In this document: one piece after another, positions 36,734 through 46,023 of the stretch
How the letters are laid out: each line of letters starts with the position of its first letter
Numbering within the stretch: the first letter of the stretch is position 1
DNA from: Bog-756 sp963718405
GTDB taxonomy: Bacteria > Actinomycetota > Acidimicrobiia > Acidimicrobiales > RAAP-2
Reading direction: 5' to 3'
Assembly: GCA_963718405.1 (NCBI GenBank)
Contig: CAVQYZ010000005.1
Location: 1 to 64,000, forward strand
Length of the DNA: 64,000 nt
Translations under genes and position numbers: made by a program
The notes under the pieces: generated by a model
What the model saw: the letters and a program-made list of their open reading frames with translations, nothing else
What the model was told of the DNA's origin: nothing
The model's database searches: none

Positions 36734-37087
36734 GTGGCGTTCGGTCAACAGCTCGGACCTCCGGCGTCGGCCAAGCAGGTCCAGGAGCTCCTCACCCTGC
36801 TGAAGGAGGCCGGCCATACCGACTTCCGCGATGCCCGGGGTCCGATGGGCTTCACCCAGCGTCAGGCGGGCGGAAGGTTCGCCCGGGACGAGGCCGACCA
36901 GTTCATCGACCGCCTCCGCCGGGAGGAGTCCGACATGGACACGGAGTCGGCCCCCGACGAGATGCCGGCCCCACGGCCGCCCTCGCCCCGGCCGGCCCGG
37001 CCAGGGCGGGCGCTGGCCCAGGTCCCGGCCGAACACCTGGCCGACGAGCTCCGTCACCGGGGCTGGACCGTGGTCAAGCCCGGGTAG
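36734..37087 (+). CDS. Conserved actinobacterial hypothetical protein
   Basis: 117 aa from GTG 36734 (AFGQQLGPPASAKQVQELL). The KEAGHTDFRDARGPMGFTQR and GGRFARDEADQFIDRL stretches belong to a small family I have seen in many actinobacteria with no assigned function. A proline/arginine-rich middle leads to a short C-terminal motif (AEHLADELRHRGW). No membrane segments. Confidence 0.65.
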   Translation: MAFGQQLGPPASAKQVQELLTLLKEAGHTDFRDARGPMGFTQRQAGGRFARDEADQFIDRLRREESDMDTESAPDEMPAPRPPSPRPARPGRALAQVPAEHLADELRHRGWTVVKPG

Positions 37088-37263
37088 ACGCCCCGGCGCA
37101 CGAAGGCCAGCTGACCAGGGTTCGAGCACCCCGGATACGAAGGTAGCCATCCTCGGGCCGCTACCATTGCACCTACGTCTCCCGCCCCCACCTTCGCTGC
37201 CGCTCCGAGAGAGCGATACCTGTCCGCCCCGCACCCGGTCCCCTCCGTCCGCGGAGAGCGGCG

Positions 37264-38094
37264 GTGAGCGAGCCGCGCACCATCCTCATCACCGGGGCCA
37301 CCGACGGCCTCGGGTACTCGCTGGCCCACCAGCTGGTGGCCCTGGGCGACGTGGTGGTCCTCCACGGCCGGAACCCGGTCAAGTTGGAGGAGACCGCCAC
37401 CAGCATCAGTGAGCTCTACGGCGTTCCCCGCCCCATCACCATCCTGGCCGACCTGGCTGAACTCTCCCAGGTGCGCCGGTTGGCCGCCGACGTGCGCCAG
37501 GTGCTGGACCGGCTCGACGTGCTGGTCAACAACGCCGGCATCGGTGCCGGCGAGCCCGAGGGACGGACCCGCCGGGTCAGCGTCGACGGCTTCGAGTTGA
37601 GGTTCGCCGTCAACTACCTGGCCTGCCAGCTGCTGACCCTGGAGCTCCTCCCCCTCCTCCGCCGGTCGGCGCCGGCCCGGGTGGTCCAGGTGGCCTCCAT
37701 CCGCCAGGAGCCGCTCGACTTCGACGACCTCATGCTGGAACGCCACTACAGCGGGGTGCACGCCTACGGGCAGAGCAAGCTGGCCCAGATCATGGGGGGC
37801 TTCGACCTGGCCGACCGGGTACCGGCGAGCGAGGTCACCGTGAACAGCCTGCACCCGGCCACCTACATGCCCACCAAGATGGTCCTGAAGGAAGTCGGGG
37901 ACAGCATCGACAGCCTGGAGGAGGGTGTGGCCAGCACGCTCCGACTGGTCAGCGGACCAGAACTGGCCCCGGTCACCGGCAGGTTCTTCGACCGGACCCG
38001 GGAGGCCAAGGCCAACGCCCAGGCCTACGAACCGGCCGCCCGCTCCGAGCTCTGGACGCGGACCCTGGCCATGATCGATCATCCCGGCCTGTAA
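37264..38094 (+). CDS. SDR family NAD(P)-dependent oxidoreductase (retinol dehydrogenase-like)
   Basis: A 276-aa SDR with TILITGATDGLGYSLAHQL, HGRNPVKLEE, LVNNAGIGAGEP, NYLACQLLTLELLP, serine replaced in the strand-5 position (VQVASIRQ retains a Ser), and YGQSKLAQIM with Tyr/Lys. The pattern FAVNYLA...YGQSKLA fits the retinol/protochlorophyllide-like SDR branch. GTG start 37264 follows GGAGAGCGGC. Monocistronic. Confidence 0.83.
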   Translation: MSEPRTILITGATDGLGYSLAHQLVALGDVVVLHGRNPVKLEETATSISELYGVPRPITILADLAELSQVRRLAADVRQVLDRLDVLVNNAGIGAGEPEGRTRRVSVDGFELRFAVNYLACQLLTLELLPLLRRSAPARVVQVASIRQEPLDFDDLMLERHYSGVHAYGQSKLAQIMGGFDLADRVPASEVTVNSLHPATYMPTKMVLKEVGDSIDSLEEGVASTLRLVSGPELAPVTGRFFDRTREAKANAQAYEPAARSELWTRTLAMIDHPGL

Positions 38095-38109
38095 CGGCCG
38101 GCCCGGAGC

Positions 38110-38796
38110 TCAGCGGCCCGGGCCCAGTAGGGATCGCATCCGGGCGATCTCCCCGGCGCTCATGTTGGGGTCCTGACTCTTCCACTCCACCACCTCGGCC
38201 AAAACCGGGCGGAGGCGGTCGGTGCCGAAGGGACGGAGGAACGCTCCGAGGAGGAGCTTGCGGCCCGTCCCGAGCAGGAGACTCTGGACCCGGCCGGCGG
38301 GAACCTCTCCCGAGGCCACCAGGACCCAGGCCACGGTCACGTCGACCTCAGGCTGCCCCCGGGCGGCGTTGGTCCAGTCGATGACCACCGGTCCGCGGGG
38401 CGCCATCATGACGTTCAGGGGATGGAGGTCCATGTGGAGGAGGCGGTCACCGGCCCCGGCGGGAGCCGGCCCCAGCCACTCCGGCGCCGGCAGTTGGTGG
38501 AGCGACTGATGCAGCTCGGCCAAGGCGCTTCCCATCTTCTTGACCTGCCAGGGTCGGGAGGCCAGGGCGTCGACCATGGTGGGCCCCTCGATCCGCTCCA
38601 GGACCAGGTCGAGGCCATCGTCGCTCACGTCGTACACCTCGGGCACCGGGTAGCCGTGGGCCCGCACGAACTCCATGGTCCGGGCCTCGGTCACCATGGA
38701 GCGGCCGTTACGGGAGCGCCGCAGGACCCGCCCCACGCCACATTCGAAGATGTCGGCGTCCCGGCCTGAGGCGATCAGCGCACCCGGTGTGTCCAT
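38110..38796 (-). CDS. Aminoglycoside phosphotransferase/choline kinase-like protein
   Basis: A 228-aa kinase-fold protein with ALIASGRDADIFECG (nucleotide-binding start), VLERIEGPTMVDAL, the catalytic loop LLHMDLHPLNVMM and the metal-binding Asp in VVIDWTNAARGQPEVD. It is shorter than aminoglycoside phosphotransferases proper, so a small-molecule kinase role is likelier than resistance. It is convergent with the SDR and divergent from a methyltransferase. Confidence 0.82.
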   Translation of the reverse strand: MDTPGALIASGRDADIFECGVGRVLRRSRNGRSMVTEARTMEFVRAHGYPVPEVYDVSDDGLDLVLERIEGPTMVDALASRPWQVKKMGSALAELHQSLHQLPAPEWLGPAPAGAGDRLLHMDLHPLNVMMAPRGPVVIDWTNAARGQPEVDVTVAWVLVASGEVPAGRVQSLLLGTGRKLLLGAFLRPFGTDRLRPVLAEVVEWKSQDPNMSAGEIARMRSLLGPGR

Positions 38797-38856
38797 TGGC
38801 GGAACCCTACGCCCGGGAGGCGATGCGGTCCCAGCGATTCCGTTAGCCTCGGAACC

Positions 38857-39696
38857 ATGACGGTCCCCGACGCCGGCAGCCCCGGTGTCCCCCTCTCCCA
38901 TCTGCCGGCCGAGGAGAAGAGTCGACGGGCCCAGAGCTTCGGAACGGTGGCTTCCAGCTACGAGCGCTTCCGGCCCGGACCGCCGGTCGAGGCGGTGGAC
39001 TGGCTCCTCGGGTCCCACGTCGACCGGGTGGTCGATCTGGGGGCCGGAACCGGCGCGTTGACCCGACTCCTGGTGGAGAGGGCCGACGAGGTGGTAGCCG
39101 TGGAGCCCGATGACCGCATGCGCTCGGTACTGGTCGACGAGGTGCCGGGGATCCGGGCCGTCGAGGGACGGGGGGAGTCGATCCCCCTGCCCGACGGGAG
39201 CGCCGATGCCGTGCTGGCCTCGTCGTCGTGGCACTGGATGGAGCCGGTCCCGACCCTGAACGAGGTGGCCCGGGTCCTGGTGTCCGGCGGTGTGCTGGGC
39301 GCTCTGTGGTCGGGCCCGGATCCCGAGGGCCCCTTCATCGTGCAGGCTCAGGCCCTCCTGGCCCAACAGTCGGAGGGGGGCGCCGGAGACCGGCCCGTTA
39401 CCGGACAGATCCTGAACGATGCCCTGCGTCCGGTGTCGCGACTGGAGATCCCGACCGGGTTGCCCTTCGACGAACCCGAGTACGCCCGCTTCACCTGGGA
39501 CGTGGCCCTCAACGCCGACGAGCTGATCGGACTGCTCGGCACCCTCAGCTGGATCATCACCATGCCCGAAGAGGACCGGGTGGGAGTCATGGCCGAAGCC
39601 CGCCGGCTGCTGGCGGAGCTGTTGGGCATCGAAGGCGAACGGACTGTCGACGTGCGGTTCCGATCCGACGTCTGGCGTACCCACTCCCGCCCATGA
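38857..39696 (+). CDS. Class I SAM-dependent methyltransferase (UbiE/Tam-like)
   Basis: A 279-aa protein with FGTVASSYERFRPGPP, motif I VVDLGAGTGALTRLL, VVAVEPDDRMRSVL and ESIPLPDGSADAVLASSSWHWM (motif II). These are the features of the trans-aconitate/UbiE-like methyltransferases often found as orphan genes in actinobacteria. ATG 38857. Substrate unknown. Confidence 0.85.
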   Translation: MTVPDAGSPGVPLSHLPAEEKSRRAQSFGTVASSYERFRPGPPVEAVDWLLGSHVDRVVDLGAGTGALTRLLVERADEVVAVEPDDRMRSVLVDEVPGIRAVEGRGESIPLPDGSADAVLASSSWHWMEPVPTLNEVARVLVSGGVLGALWSGPDPEGPFIVQAQALLAQQSEGGAGDRPVTGQILNDALRPVSRLEIPTGLPFDEPEYARFTWDVALNADELIGLLGTLSWIITMPEEDRVGVMAEARRLLAELLGIEGERTVDVRFRSDVWRTHSRP

Positions 39697-39712
39697 CGGG
39701 CGGATCGGCTCC

Positions 39713-40640
39713 GTGCCACTAGATCCCCAGGCCCGCGCCCTCCTCGATCAACTGGCCGCTCTCGGCGCGCCCCCGGTATCCCAGCAGACCCCCGAGACAG
39801 GCCCGCCTGGGCTTCGCCGCCCTGGCGGCTGTGGGCGGCGCACCGGAGGCCCCGGTTCCAACCGTCGACCGCCGGATCCCCGGTCCGGCCGGCGAGATCC
39901 CGGTGCGGATCTACCGTCCGGAGTCCGCCGCCCCCCTGCCGGTCGTGGTGTACTTCCACGGCGGGGGCTGGGTCATCGGCGACATCGCCTCCCACGACAC
40001 CATCTGCCATCGGCTGGCCGGCGGGGTCCCGGCCGTGGTGGTGAGCGTGGACTACCGCCTGGCCCCCGAGCACCGGTTCCCCGCGGCCGTCGAAGACAGC
40101 GACGCCGCCGTGCGGTGGGTGTCGGAGCATGCCCCGGGGTTCGGTGGTGATCCTGCCCGGTTGGGCGTGGCCGGTGACAGCGCCGGAGGCACGCTGGCCA
40201 CGGTGGCGGCGCGCCATGGCCGCGACGCCGGCGGCCCGCCGATCGCCTTCCAACTTCTGATCTACCCCGCCACCGACATGACCTGCTCCCTGCCGTCCCA
40301 CGTCGAGAACGGGAACGGGTACCTCCTCGACACCGACACCATGTCGTGGTTCATCGACCACTACCTGGGCGACGCCGACCGCGGCGATCCCGATGCCTCT
40401 CCCCTCTTCGCCCCCGACCTGGCCGGTCTGCCACCGGCCCTGGTGGTGACGGCAGGATTCGATCCCTTACGGGACGAGGGCGAGGCCTACGCCGAACGGC
40501 TGGAGCACGCCGGCGTACCGGTGTCGATCTCCCGCTATGAGGGGATGTTCCATGGCTTCTACGGCTTGGATCCGGTAGTGGACGCCGCCAAACGGGCCAC
40601 GGCCGAGACCATCACCGCCCTGCGCCAGGCGCTGAACTGA
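39713..40640 (+). CDS. Alpha/beta hydrolase, hormone-sensitive-lipase family esterase, one frameshift
   Basis: About 308 aa. An HSL-type esterase with VYFHGGGWVIGD (oxyanion), nucleophile GDSAGGTLA, acid in TAGFDPLRDEG and His in EGMFHGFYGL. The N-terminus (GTG 39713, PLDPQARALLDQLAALGAPP) is one frame off from the rest; removing one C near 39795 restores TPRQARLGFAALAAVGGAPE. Members hydrolyse short acyl esters, and the location near steroid-type catabolic genes may be coincidental. It starts 16 bases after the methyltransferase stop. Confidence 0.85.
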
Positions 40641-40658
40641 CCGGCTCCTCGACGGCCG

Positions 40659-41432
40659 TCAGGCCAGCTGCTCCAATCTCACCGCCATCTCCCGGTAACG
40701 GGCCACCGGGATCAGATGCACCCCGTCGAAGAGGTTCGAGGCTCGGATCTCTTGGATCAGCTCCCAGGCCATGTCCACGCCGGCGGCGCGGTCGGCGTCG
40801 AGCCGATCGATGATGGCGGTGGGGACGGCCAACTGCGGGATGTCGGCGGAGAGCTTGCGGGCCATCGCCGGACTGGGGATCACCATGACCCCGGCATAGA
40901 CCGGGCCGTCGAAGTCGACCGATCGCCGCCACGCCACCAGGTCCGGGGCCGAGAACGACACCTGGGTCAATAAGAAGTCGGCCTCCCGTTTCCAAGGGGG
41001 GATCGGCCGCAGCCCGCTGGCCACCCCCAGCCGCAACGGGCCCGCCACGTCGCCGCGCTCGGCAAACCGTCGGGCTTCGGCCATCATCGAGCGCACGGTG
41101 AGGTCGTCGGATCGGGCTCCGGTCTCCGGGCGGTCTCCGTATACGAAGAGGAACTCGTTGACCCCGTAAGCCGCCGCGGTCAGCAGGTCCCGTTGGAAGC
41201 CCAGGACATTACGGTCCCGGGCATTGATGCAGGCGATCGACCGACCGCCCATCAGGCCCACCTCGTGGGCCACCGCGATGCTCGAAATGGTGGCCCGCCC
41301 GATGTGGTTGTCGGGGATGAGGAAGGCGCTGGCCACCCGGCTCAGCACCCCGATCTGGTGCCGGACCGACATCATGTCCGGTCGGGTTGCCGGTTCGACC
41401 TCACAGATGACCTCGAAGTCCGACGTTCTCAT
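40659..41432 (-). CDS. Methylenetetrahydrofolate reductase family protein (MetF-like)
   Basis: A 257-aa TIM-barrel protein of the MetF family: FEVICEVEPATR (start strand), FLIPDNHIGRATISS, GRSIACINARDRN, LLTAAAYGVNEFLFVYGDRP (family GDxP), LGVASGLRP, ADFLLTQVSFSAP and VYAGVMVIPS. The NARDRN and GDRP elements match the folate/FAD-binding region, but it is shorter than E. coli MetF (about 296 aa) and the N-terminal part diverges. A specialised C1 or demethylation role is therefore possible. Monocistronic. Confidence 0.72.
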   Translation of the reverse strand: MRTSDFEVICEVEPATRPDMMSVRHQIGVLSRVASAFLIPDNHIGRATISSIAVAHEVGLMGGRSIACINARDRNVLGFQRDLLTAAAYGVNEFLFVYGDRPETGARSDDLTVRSMMAEARRFAERGDVAGPLRLGVASGLRPIPPWKREADFLLTQVSFSAPDLVAWRRSVDFDGPVYAGVMVIPSPAMARKLSADIPQLAVPTAIIDRLDADRAAGVDMAWELIQEIRASNLFDGVHLIPVARYREMAVRLEQLA

Positions 41433-41480
41433 GGCTACACGATAGAACCAGGGCGTCGCACCTGTGCCCTCAGCTTGTTC

Positions 41481-41651
41481 TCAGCGGGTGTCCGATGGAG
41501 GCGGCGGACTGCCCTTCAGGCCCAACAGCCGCAGGATCAGCATGCCGAACCTGTTGGGCTTCTTCGCCAGTTCCGCCGCTTTGGCTTCGGCCTCATGGCC
41601 CGATGTGACATGCACTTGGAAGTTGTAACCCTTGGGGTTGGCATCGCTCAT
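41481..41651 (-). CDS. Small hypothetical protein
   Basis: A 56-aa protein (MSDANPKGYNFQVHVTSGHE, ending KGSPPPPSDTR) with an amphipathic, Leu-rich middle (FGMLILRLLGL). Its ATG overlaps the TGA of the upstream membrane-protein gene (ATGA), indicating translational coupling. No family recognised. Confidence 0.55.
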   Translation of the reverse strand: MSDANPKGYNFQVHVTSGHEAEAKAAELAKKPNRFGMLILRLLGLKGSPPPPSDTR

Positions 41652-41899
41652 TGTCCCGCCCTGGCCTCCGGCATGTGACCACGCTCGCTCCAAGGCCTCC
41701 TCCGGTGGGCATGCAGCAACAGGCCCATCCCAACCAGCAGGACCACGCCGACGCCGATACCCAACGGCCCGAACGTGAGGCAGACGACAGCGAGGACAAT
41801 CAAACCGGAGAAGATGAGCAGGGATGCCAAACGGTGTCTGAACCACGGGGAGACCATCTGACGCCGGTCAGAGCGACTCCGAGCATGGGCTCCCGACAT
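41648..41899 (-). CDS. Small membrane protein, hypothetical
   Basis: An 83-aa protein with a basic N-terminus and two adjoining hydrophobic stretches (LLIFSGLIVLAVVCLTFG, IGVGVVLLVGMGLLLHA), a basic loop and a short polar tail. The stop codon overlaps the start of the next small gene. Probably a two-gene operon of unknown function, positioned divergently from a hotdog protein. Confidence 0.55.
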   Translation of the reverse strand: MSGAHARSRSDRRQMVSPWFRHRLASLLIFSGLIVLAVVCLTFGPLGIGVGVVLLVGMGLLLHAHRRRPWSERGHMPEARAGQ

Positions 41900-41998
41900 G
41901 TCCCAAGCCTACCTGAGCCGCCGCCGGTAGACCCTGCCGAAGAGCCATGACATCTGTGGCCGTTAAAGTCTGAGCCTCATGTCGATTCTGGAGACCAC

Positions 41999-42802
41999 AT
42001 GACAGACATAGCAGGTCCGGGGGTATCGGTCCCGAGCCGCCTCGGGGTGACGGCGCGCTTCGAGGACGATGACCTGATCATCGAGCTCCGACCGCGACCC
42101 GAGGTGCTGCACCACGGCATGGTGCGGGCCAGCGTCCTGGCCTTCGTCATCGACGTGGTGGCGGGGATACCTCTCGATCAGGACCGCGACGTGTGGACGC
42201 TGACCTCGGACATGACGGTCCGGATGCGCCCGGTCGCCGCGCCGGCCCGCATTGACGCCACCAGCACCATCCTGCGACAGGGCCGACGATCAGCCACCTC
42301 TGTGGTGGAACTCGTCACCGACGAAGGGGCGCCGATAGCGGCCGGTGCCATCGGCTTCGCCAAGATCCCCCGCAAGCCGGACGACCCGCCCAAGCCCAAT
42401 GTTCCACTGGGAGAGATCCCGTCGATCTTCCGAAGCCCCACCCTGTTGACCCGACTCTTGCGGGAGGAGGCCGGGATCGAGGTGATCGACGCGGTGGAAG
42501 GGGTGGTGCAGGTCGAAGTGACGGCAGACCTCCGCAACCCCGCCGGAACCCTCCAGGGAGCGATGGTGGCCCTACTGGCTGAGGCCGCGGCCGAGGACCT
42601 CATGGCGGCACGGTTCGGGTCGCCGGTCGTGGTGACCGACCTCGACCTCCGCTATCTCCGGATGGCCCATGTGGGCCCGGTGCGCACCCGGAGCCGGCTC
42701 CTGGGTACGGGACCCGACGCCCCGATACAGATCGAGCTCATAGACACGTCGACCGCCCAGGTCACCACCTTGGTCTATGCCCGGACCGTGGCCGTCGCCT
42801 GA
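41999..42802 (+). CDS. Double-hotdog acyl-CoA thioesterase-like protein
   Basis: A 267-aa protein with two hotdog-like halves. The first has HHGMVRASVLAFVIDVVAG, WTLTSDMTVRMRPVAAPARI; the second has NPAGTLQGAMVALLAEAAAE and VVTDLDLRYLRMAHVGPVRT. The second carries PAGTLQG in the HGG-type position of PaaI thioesterases. Start ATG 41999. No adjacent pathway gene; the substrate is unknown. Confidence 0.72.
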   Translation: MTDIAGPGVSVPSRLGVTARFEDDDLIIELRPRPEVLHHGMVRASVLAFVIDVVAGIPLDQDRDVWTLTSDMTVRMRPVAAPARIDATSTILRQGRRSATSVVELVTDEGAPIAAGAIGFAKIPRKPDDPPKPNVPLGEIPSIFRSPTLLTRLLREEAGIEVIDAVEGVVQVEVTADLRNPAGTLQGAMVALLAEAAAEDLMAARFGSPVVVTDLDLRYLRMAHVGPVRTRSRLLGTGPDAPIQIELIDTSTAQVTTLVYARTVAVA

Positions 42803-42816
42803 GCGGCGGAGCAGCG

Positions 42817-43704
42817 TCAGGAGATCCCGTTTGCAGCCAGGGCCGACTCGAGAATGTCGGCCATCTGCTGCTCACCGGTGGCGTTGGGATGAACCGAGAT
42901 CCCACCAGAGGTGGGGATGATGGCGTTGATCCACTGATTCGAGCCACTGGCACAAGCTCCGTGGCCCTCGAACTGCGCGTAATCCGAGACAAAGTGCACG
43001 CCGGCCTGGGCCGCCCCGGCTTGGATGGCGGAGTTCAGGTCCAACTCCAGCGTGTTGAGGTAGGAGGTGTCCCCGTTGGTGAGCGGGACCGTCGGGTAGC
43101 ACCCGCCACTGGACGGGAGGATGTCGGGATAGCCAAGGACGTAGACCTGGGCGTCGGGGGCGTCGGCCCTGACCGTGGCGAAGGTGTGCTCGATGGTCGA
43201 GGCATCGGAGTTCACTTCGTTCACGAAGGTGTTGCCGTACACGTCCTTGCACGGCGATCCGATATTGAATACGTCGAGGATGTCGATGGCCCCGCAGTCG
43301 AGCAGAGCCGAGACGAACAGGTCATTGTCGTTCCCGCCATCGGTCAGTGTGACCAGGCGGGTAGAGGACGAGAGGGCGTCGACCTGCGGGGACACGCCCG
43401 GGTACTGGGAGGTGCTGGTCACGTTGGCCGAGTCGGCGCCCGAGCACGACACGTCCTTCAACGATGCGCCGAGGTGGGCGGCGGTGTCGTAGGGATAGCT
43501 GGCCGAGGACTGCAGGCAGAGCAGATTTCCGGTGACGGGGCCGTCCAGCGGGCCCGCCGAGTACGAGTCCCCCAATGCCACGTAGTTGAGCGGTGTGGCG
43601 GCGTGCGCCGCCGGGGCCGCCACCCCGATGAGCCCGGTAGCGGCAAGGAGTGCCGATCCGAGCAGTGCGGCAAGCGACCGGCGGCGATGCTGGCTGAATC
43701 GCAT
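42817..43704 (-). CDS. Secreted SGNH/GDSL hydrolase (lipase/esterase)
   Basis: A 295-aa exported hydrolase with a signal peptide (RRRSLAALLGSALLAATGLI, cleavage after AHA). Block I is YVALGDSYSAG with the catalytic serine, block II-III has VSCSGAD and TLTDGGNDNDLF, and block V has GISVHPNATGEQQMA with Asp/His spacing altered to H-P-N. Several cysteine pairs (LCLQ, CSGA, DCGA, SPCK, GCYP, GACAS) suggest three disulfides, like Streptomyces scabies-type esterases. ATG 43704 follows GGGGGAGGACC. Convergent with the hotdog gene, 14 bases apart. Confidence 0.87.
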   Translation of the reverse strand: MRFSQHRRRSLAALLGSALLAATGLIGVAAPAAHAATPLNYVALGDSYSAGPLDGPVTGNLLCLQSSASYPYDTAAHLGASLKDVSCSGADSANVTSTSQYPGVSPQVDALSSSTRLVTLTDGGNDNDLFVSALLDCGAIDILDVFNIGSPCKDVYGNTFVNEVNSDASTIEHTFATVRADAPDAQVYVLGYPDILPSSGGCYPTVPLTNGDTSYLNTLELDLNSAIQAGAAQAGVHFVSDYAQFEGHGACASGSNQWINAIIPTSGGISVHPNATGEQQMADILESALAANGIS

Positions 43705-43908
43705 GTGATGGTCCTCCCCCTGGCTCGTGCGTTTCCGCACCTCGGATGCGGTCGCTTCCGAGCCTGGCCCGACCGACAATAGTGCTGGTCCCTTCCCGAT
43801 GCCCGCATGGAGGTTGACTGGCGTAGGGGTGAGCAAACGCTGCACCCTGTCATGGGTACCGGTTGAAGACCCGCTCAAGGGAGGGGCCGCACTCGTCGAT
43901 CTACAGCC

Positions 43909-45936
43909 ATGTGGCTTTTCCGCCGACCTATCCGACCTCTGGTGGCCGCCGCCGCGGTATTGATGCTCGGCCAGGTGCTCATCAACCTCGCACCAACTGC
44001 TGCTCAGGCGACCTCCCCCAGCTGGACCGTCGTCAGAGGTGGGTCGCCCACCCCGCAGGCCGATCAACTGTTGCTCAACACCACCTGCTCCAATGCATGG
44101 GACTGCTGGACCGTCGGGGCCATCATCCCCGACATCCAGAACGCCAAGCCAGAGGCGCTGGCGGAGCGCTGGAACGGCTCCTCATGGTCGGATATCCCTG
44201 GAGTCCAGCCTTCGGGTAAAGCGGCATCCATCCTCTACGACGTCAGCTGTGTGACCTCGTCCGACTGCTGGGCTGTCGGCGGGCAGCAGACCCTGTTGGC
44301 CGGGAACGACCCGAGGGTCCTGACGGAACAGTGGAACGGCGTCAGGTGGTCGACGGCCACCACGCCAACGGTCGGTGGCCTGCTCTTCTCGGTGAGCTGC
44401 GTTACGGCCAGCGACTGCTGGTCGGTCGGCTCGACGCTCGACCCCACCTCTGGAAGTACCGACCGATCACTGGCCTTCCACTGGAACGGATCGTCGTGGG
44501 CCAGAGCAGCCATACCGGCCTCCGGACAGAACGCCGACCAACTCTCGTCGGTCAGCTGCGTCGACGCCACCGACTGCTGGGCCGTGGGAGCGGCATCGGC
44601 CAACCCCTTCAACAGTGACGTCCTCCCCGACCTGTTCTATAAGTCCCAGGGCGCAGAGCCTTGGGTGCTCCACTGGGACGGATCGACGTGGTCGGGCACT
44701 CCACAACCCGACCCCCAAAGCCCCACCGGCGCGGTGTTGACCGGCGTGACCTGCGTGATATCGACGGACTGCTGGGCGGTGGGCTCCACGATGAATGCCG
44801 CCGGCCACTTCAATGAACCGCTGGCCGAGCGGTGGGATGGGACAACGTGGGTGACTGCGCCTACTTCCATGGCCACCAATGGGACGCTGGCCCATGTGAC
44901 CTGTCTCTCGGCCAGCGCCTGTTGGGCGGTTGGTGCCTCGTCTGTGCCCCGAGGGGCGGGCCAGCAGGGCTCGAACCCGCTGAGCCTTATCGAGCGTTGG
45001 GACGGCCGCACCTGGTCTGAGGCTGAGAGCCCGGTCGTGCCGGCGGTCAGTGATCTTGACGGGGTGGCCTGCTCACGCGGGGCCCAGTGCTTCGCCACCG
45101 GATTTGTCGTCAGCGATCCCGACCAATTCGCCCCGCAGACATTGACCGAGGAACTCTCACTTCCCGCCGTGGGCTCGCAGGGATTCGATGCCGTGGCCGC
45201 CAATGGCGGAGTGTTCAACCTCGGTGACGCCAGGTTCTACGGCTCGATGAGTGGCCACCATCTGGTGGCCCCGGCCGTTGGGACAGCTGCCACCCCCGAC
45301 GGCGGGGGCTACTGGCTGGTGGCGGCGGATGGCGGCATCTTCTCGTTCGGGGATGCCAGCTTCTACGGATCGATGGGTGGGGCCCGGCTCGATGCACCCA
45401 TCGTGGGCATGGCCGCCACCCCCGACGGCGAGGGCTACTGGCTGGTGGCGGCGGACGGAGGCATCTTCTCGTTCGGGGATGCCAGCTTCTACGGATCGAT
45501 GGGTGGGGCCCGGCTCGATGCACCCATCGTGGGCATGGCCGCCACCCCCGACGGCGGGGGCTACTGGCTGGTGGCGGCGGACGGAGGCATCTTCTCGTTC
45601 GGGGATGCCAGCTTCTACGGATCGATGGGTGGGGCCCGGCTCGATGCACCCATCGTGGGCATGGCCGCCACCCCCGACGGCGGGGGCTACTGGCTGGTGG
45701 CGGCGGACGGAGGCATCTTCTCGTTCGGGGATGCCGGATTCTACGGATCCATGCCGGAGCAGCGGGCTGTCACCGACGCCCCGGTTGCCGGCATGACGAT
45801 CTCCCCTGACGGCCGCGGTTACTGGCTGGTCGGGGCCCACGGCAAGGTGCACAGCTACGGAGACGCCATCGAGCTGGGGGCGCCAAACGACATAGGCCTT
45901 CGGGCACCTCTGACAGGCGTCAGTCAATCTGAGTAG
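43909..45936 (+). CDS. Secreted two-domain repeat protein: seven Cys-pair units plus six GYW units
   Basis: A 675-aa protein with a signal peptide (RPLVAAAAVLMLGQVLI). Residues about 55-420 hold seven units of 45-65 residues of the form SCVTSSDCWAVG...W(N/D)G..W, each with a C-x6-C pair that would form a disulfide; seven is the count of a typical beta-propeller. From about 425 to the end come six units of 42 residues (GYWLVAADGGIFSFGDA type); units 2-4 are almost identical. No catalytic motif is seen. A surface-exposed binding or structural protein is the simplest reading. The start at ATG 43909 fits the signal. Confidence 0.75.
   Translation: MWLFRRPIRPLVAAAAVLMLGQVLINLAPTAAQATSPSWTVVRGGSPTPQADQLLLNTTCSNAWDCWTVGAIIPDIQNAKPEALAERWNGSSWSDIPGVQPSGKAASILYDVSCVTSSDCWAVGGQQTLLAGNDPRVLTEQWNGVRWSTATTPTVGGLLFSVSCVTASDCWSVGSTLDPTSGSTDRSLAFHWNGSSWARAAIPASGQNADQLSSVSCVDATDCWAVGAASANPFNSDVLPDLFYKSQGAEPWVLHWDGSTWSGTPQPDPQSPTGAVLTGVTCVISTDCWAVGSTMNAAGHFNEPLAERWDGTTWVTAPTSMATNGTLAHVTCLSASACWAVGASSVPRGAGQQGSNPLSLIERWDGRTWSEAESPVVPAVSDLDGVACSRGAQCFATGFVVSDPDQFAPQTLTEELSLPAVGSQGFDAVAANGGVFNLGDARFYGSMSGHHLVAPAVGTAATPDGGGYWLVAADGGIFSFGDASFYGSMGGARLDAPIVGMAATPDGEGYWLVAADGGIFSFGDASFYGSMGGARLDAPIVGMAATPDGGGYWLVAADGGIFSFGDASFYGSMGGARLDAPIVGMAATPDGGGYWLVAADGGIFSFGDAGFYGSMPEQRAVTDAPVAGMTISPDGRGYWLVGAHGKVHSYGDAIELGAPNDIGLRAPLTGVSQSE
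45301..45756 (+). repeat. 126-bp near-identical tandem repeats inside the repeat protein gene
   Basis: Units starting at GGC-G(G/A)G-GGC-TAC-TGG occur at 45301, 45427, 45553 and 45679, exactly 126 bases (42 codons) apart, with only a few base differences over three full copies. This near-identity at the DNA level implies recent duplication or gene conversion. Confidence 0.92.
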
Positions 45937-46023
45937 CTGAACCCAGATCGTCGGCGTCGCCTTTGAGGCAGGCGGTGGATATGGTGGGCCGGGGCATTCA
46001 CCGAGAAGGGAGCCCGAGGTCCG

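Noticed and set aside
34650..38094. Mycofactocin biosynthesis cluster around the NDMA-dependent dehydrogenase
   Set aside because: None of the neighbouring genes is a radical SAM, a peptide precursor or another mft gene.
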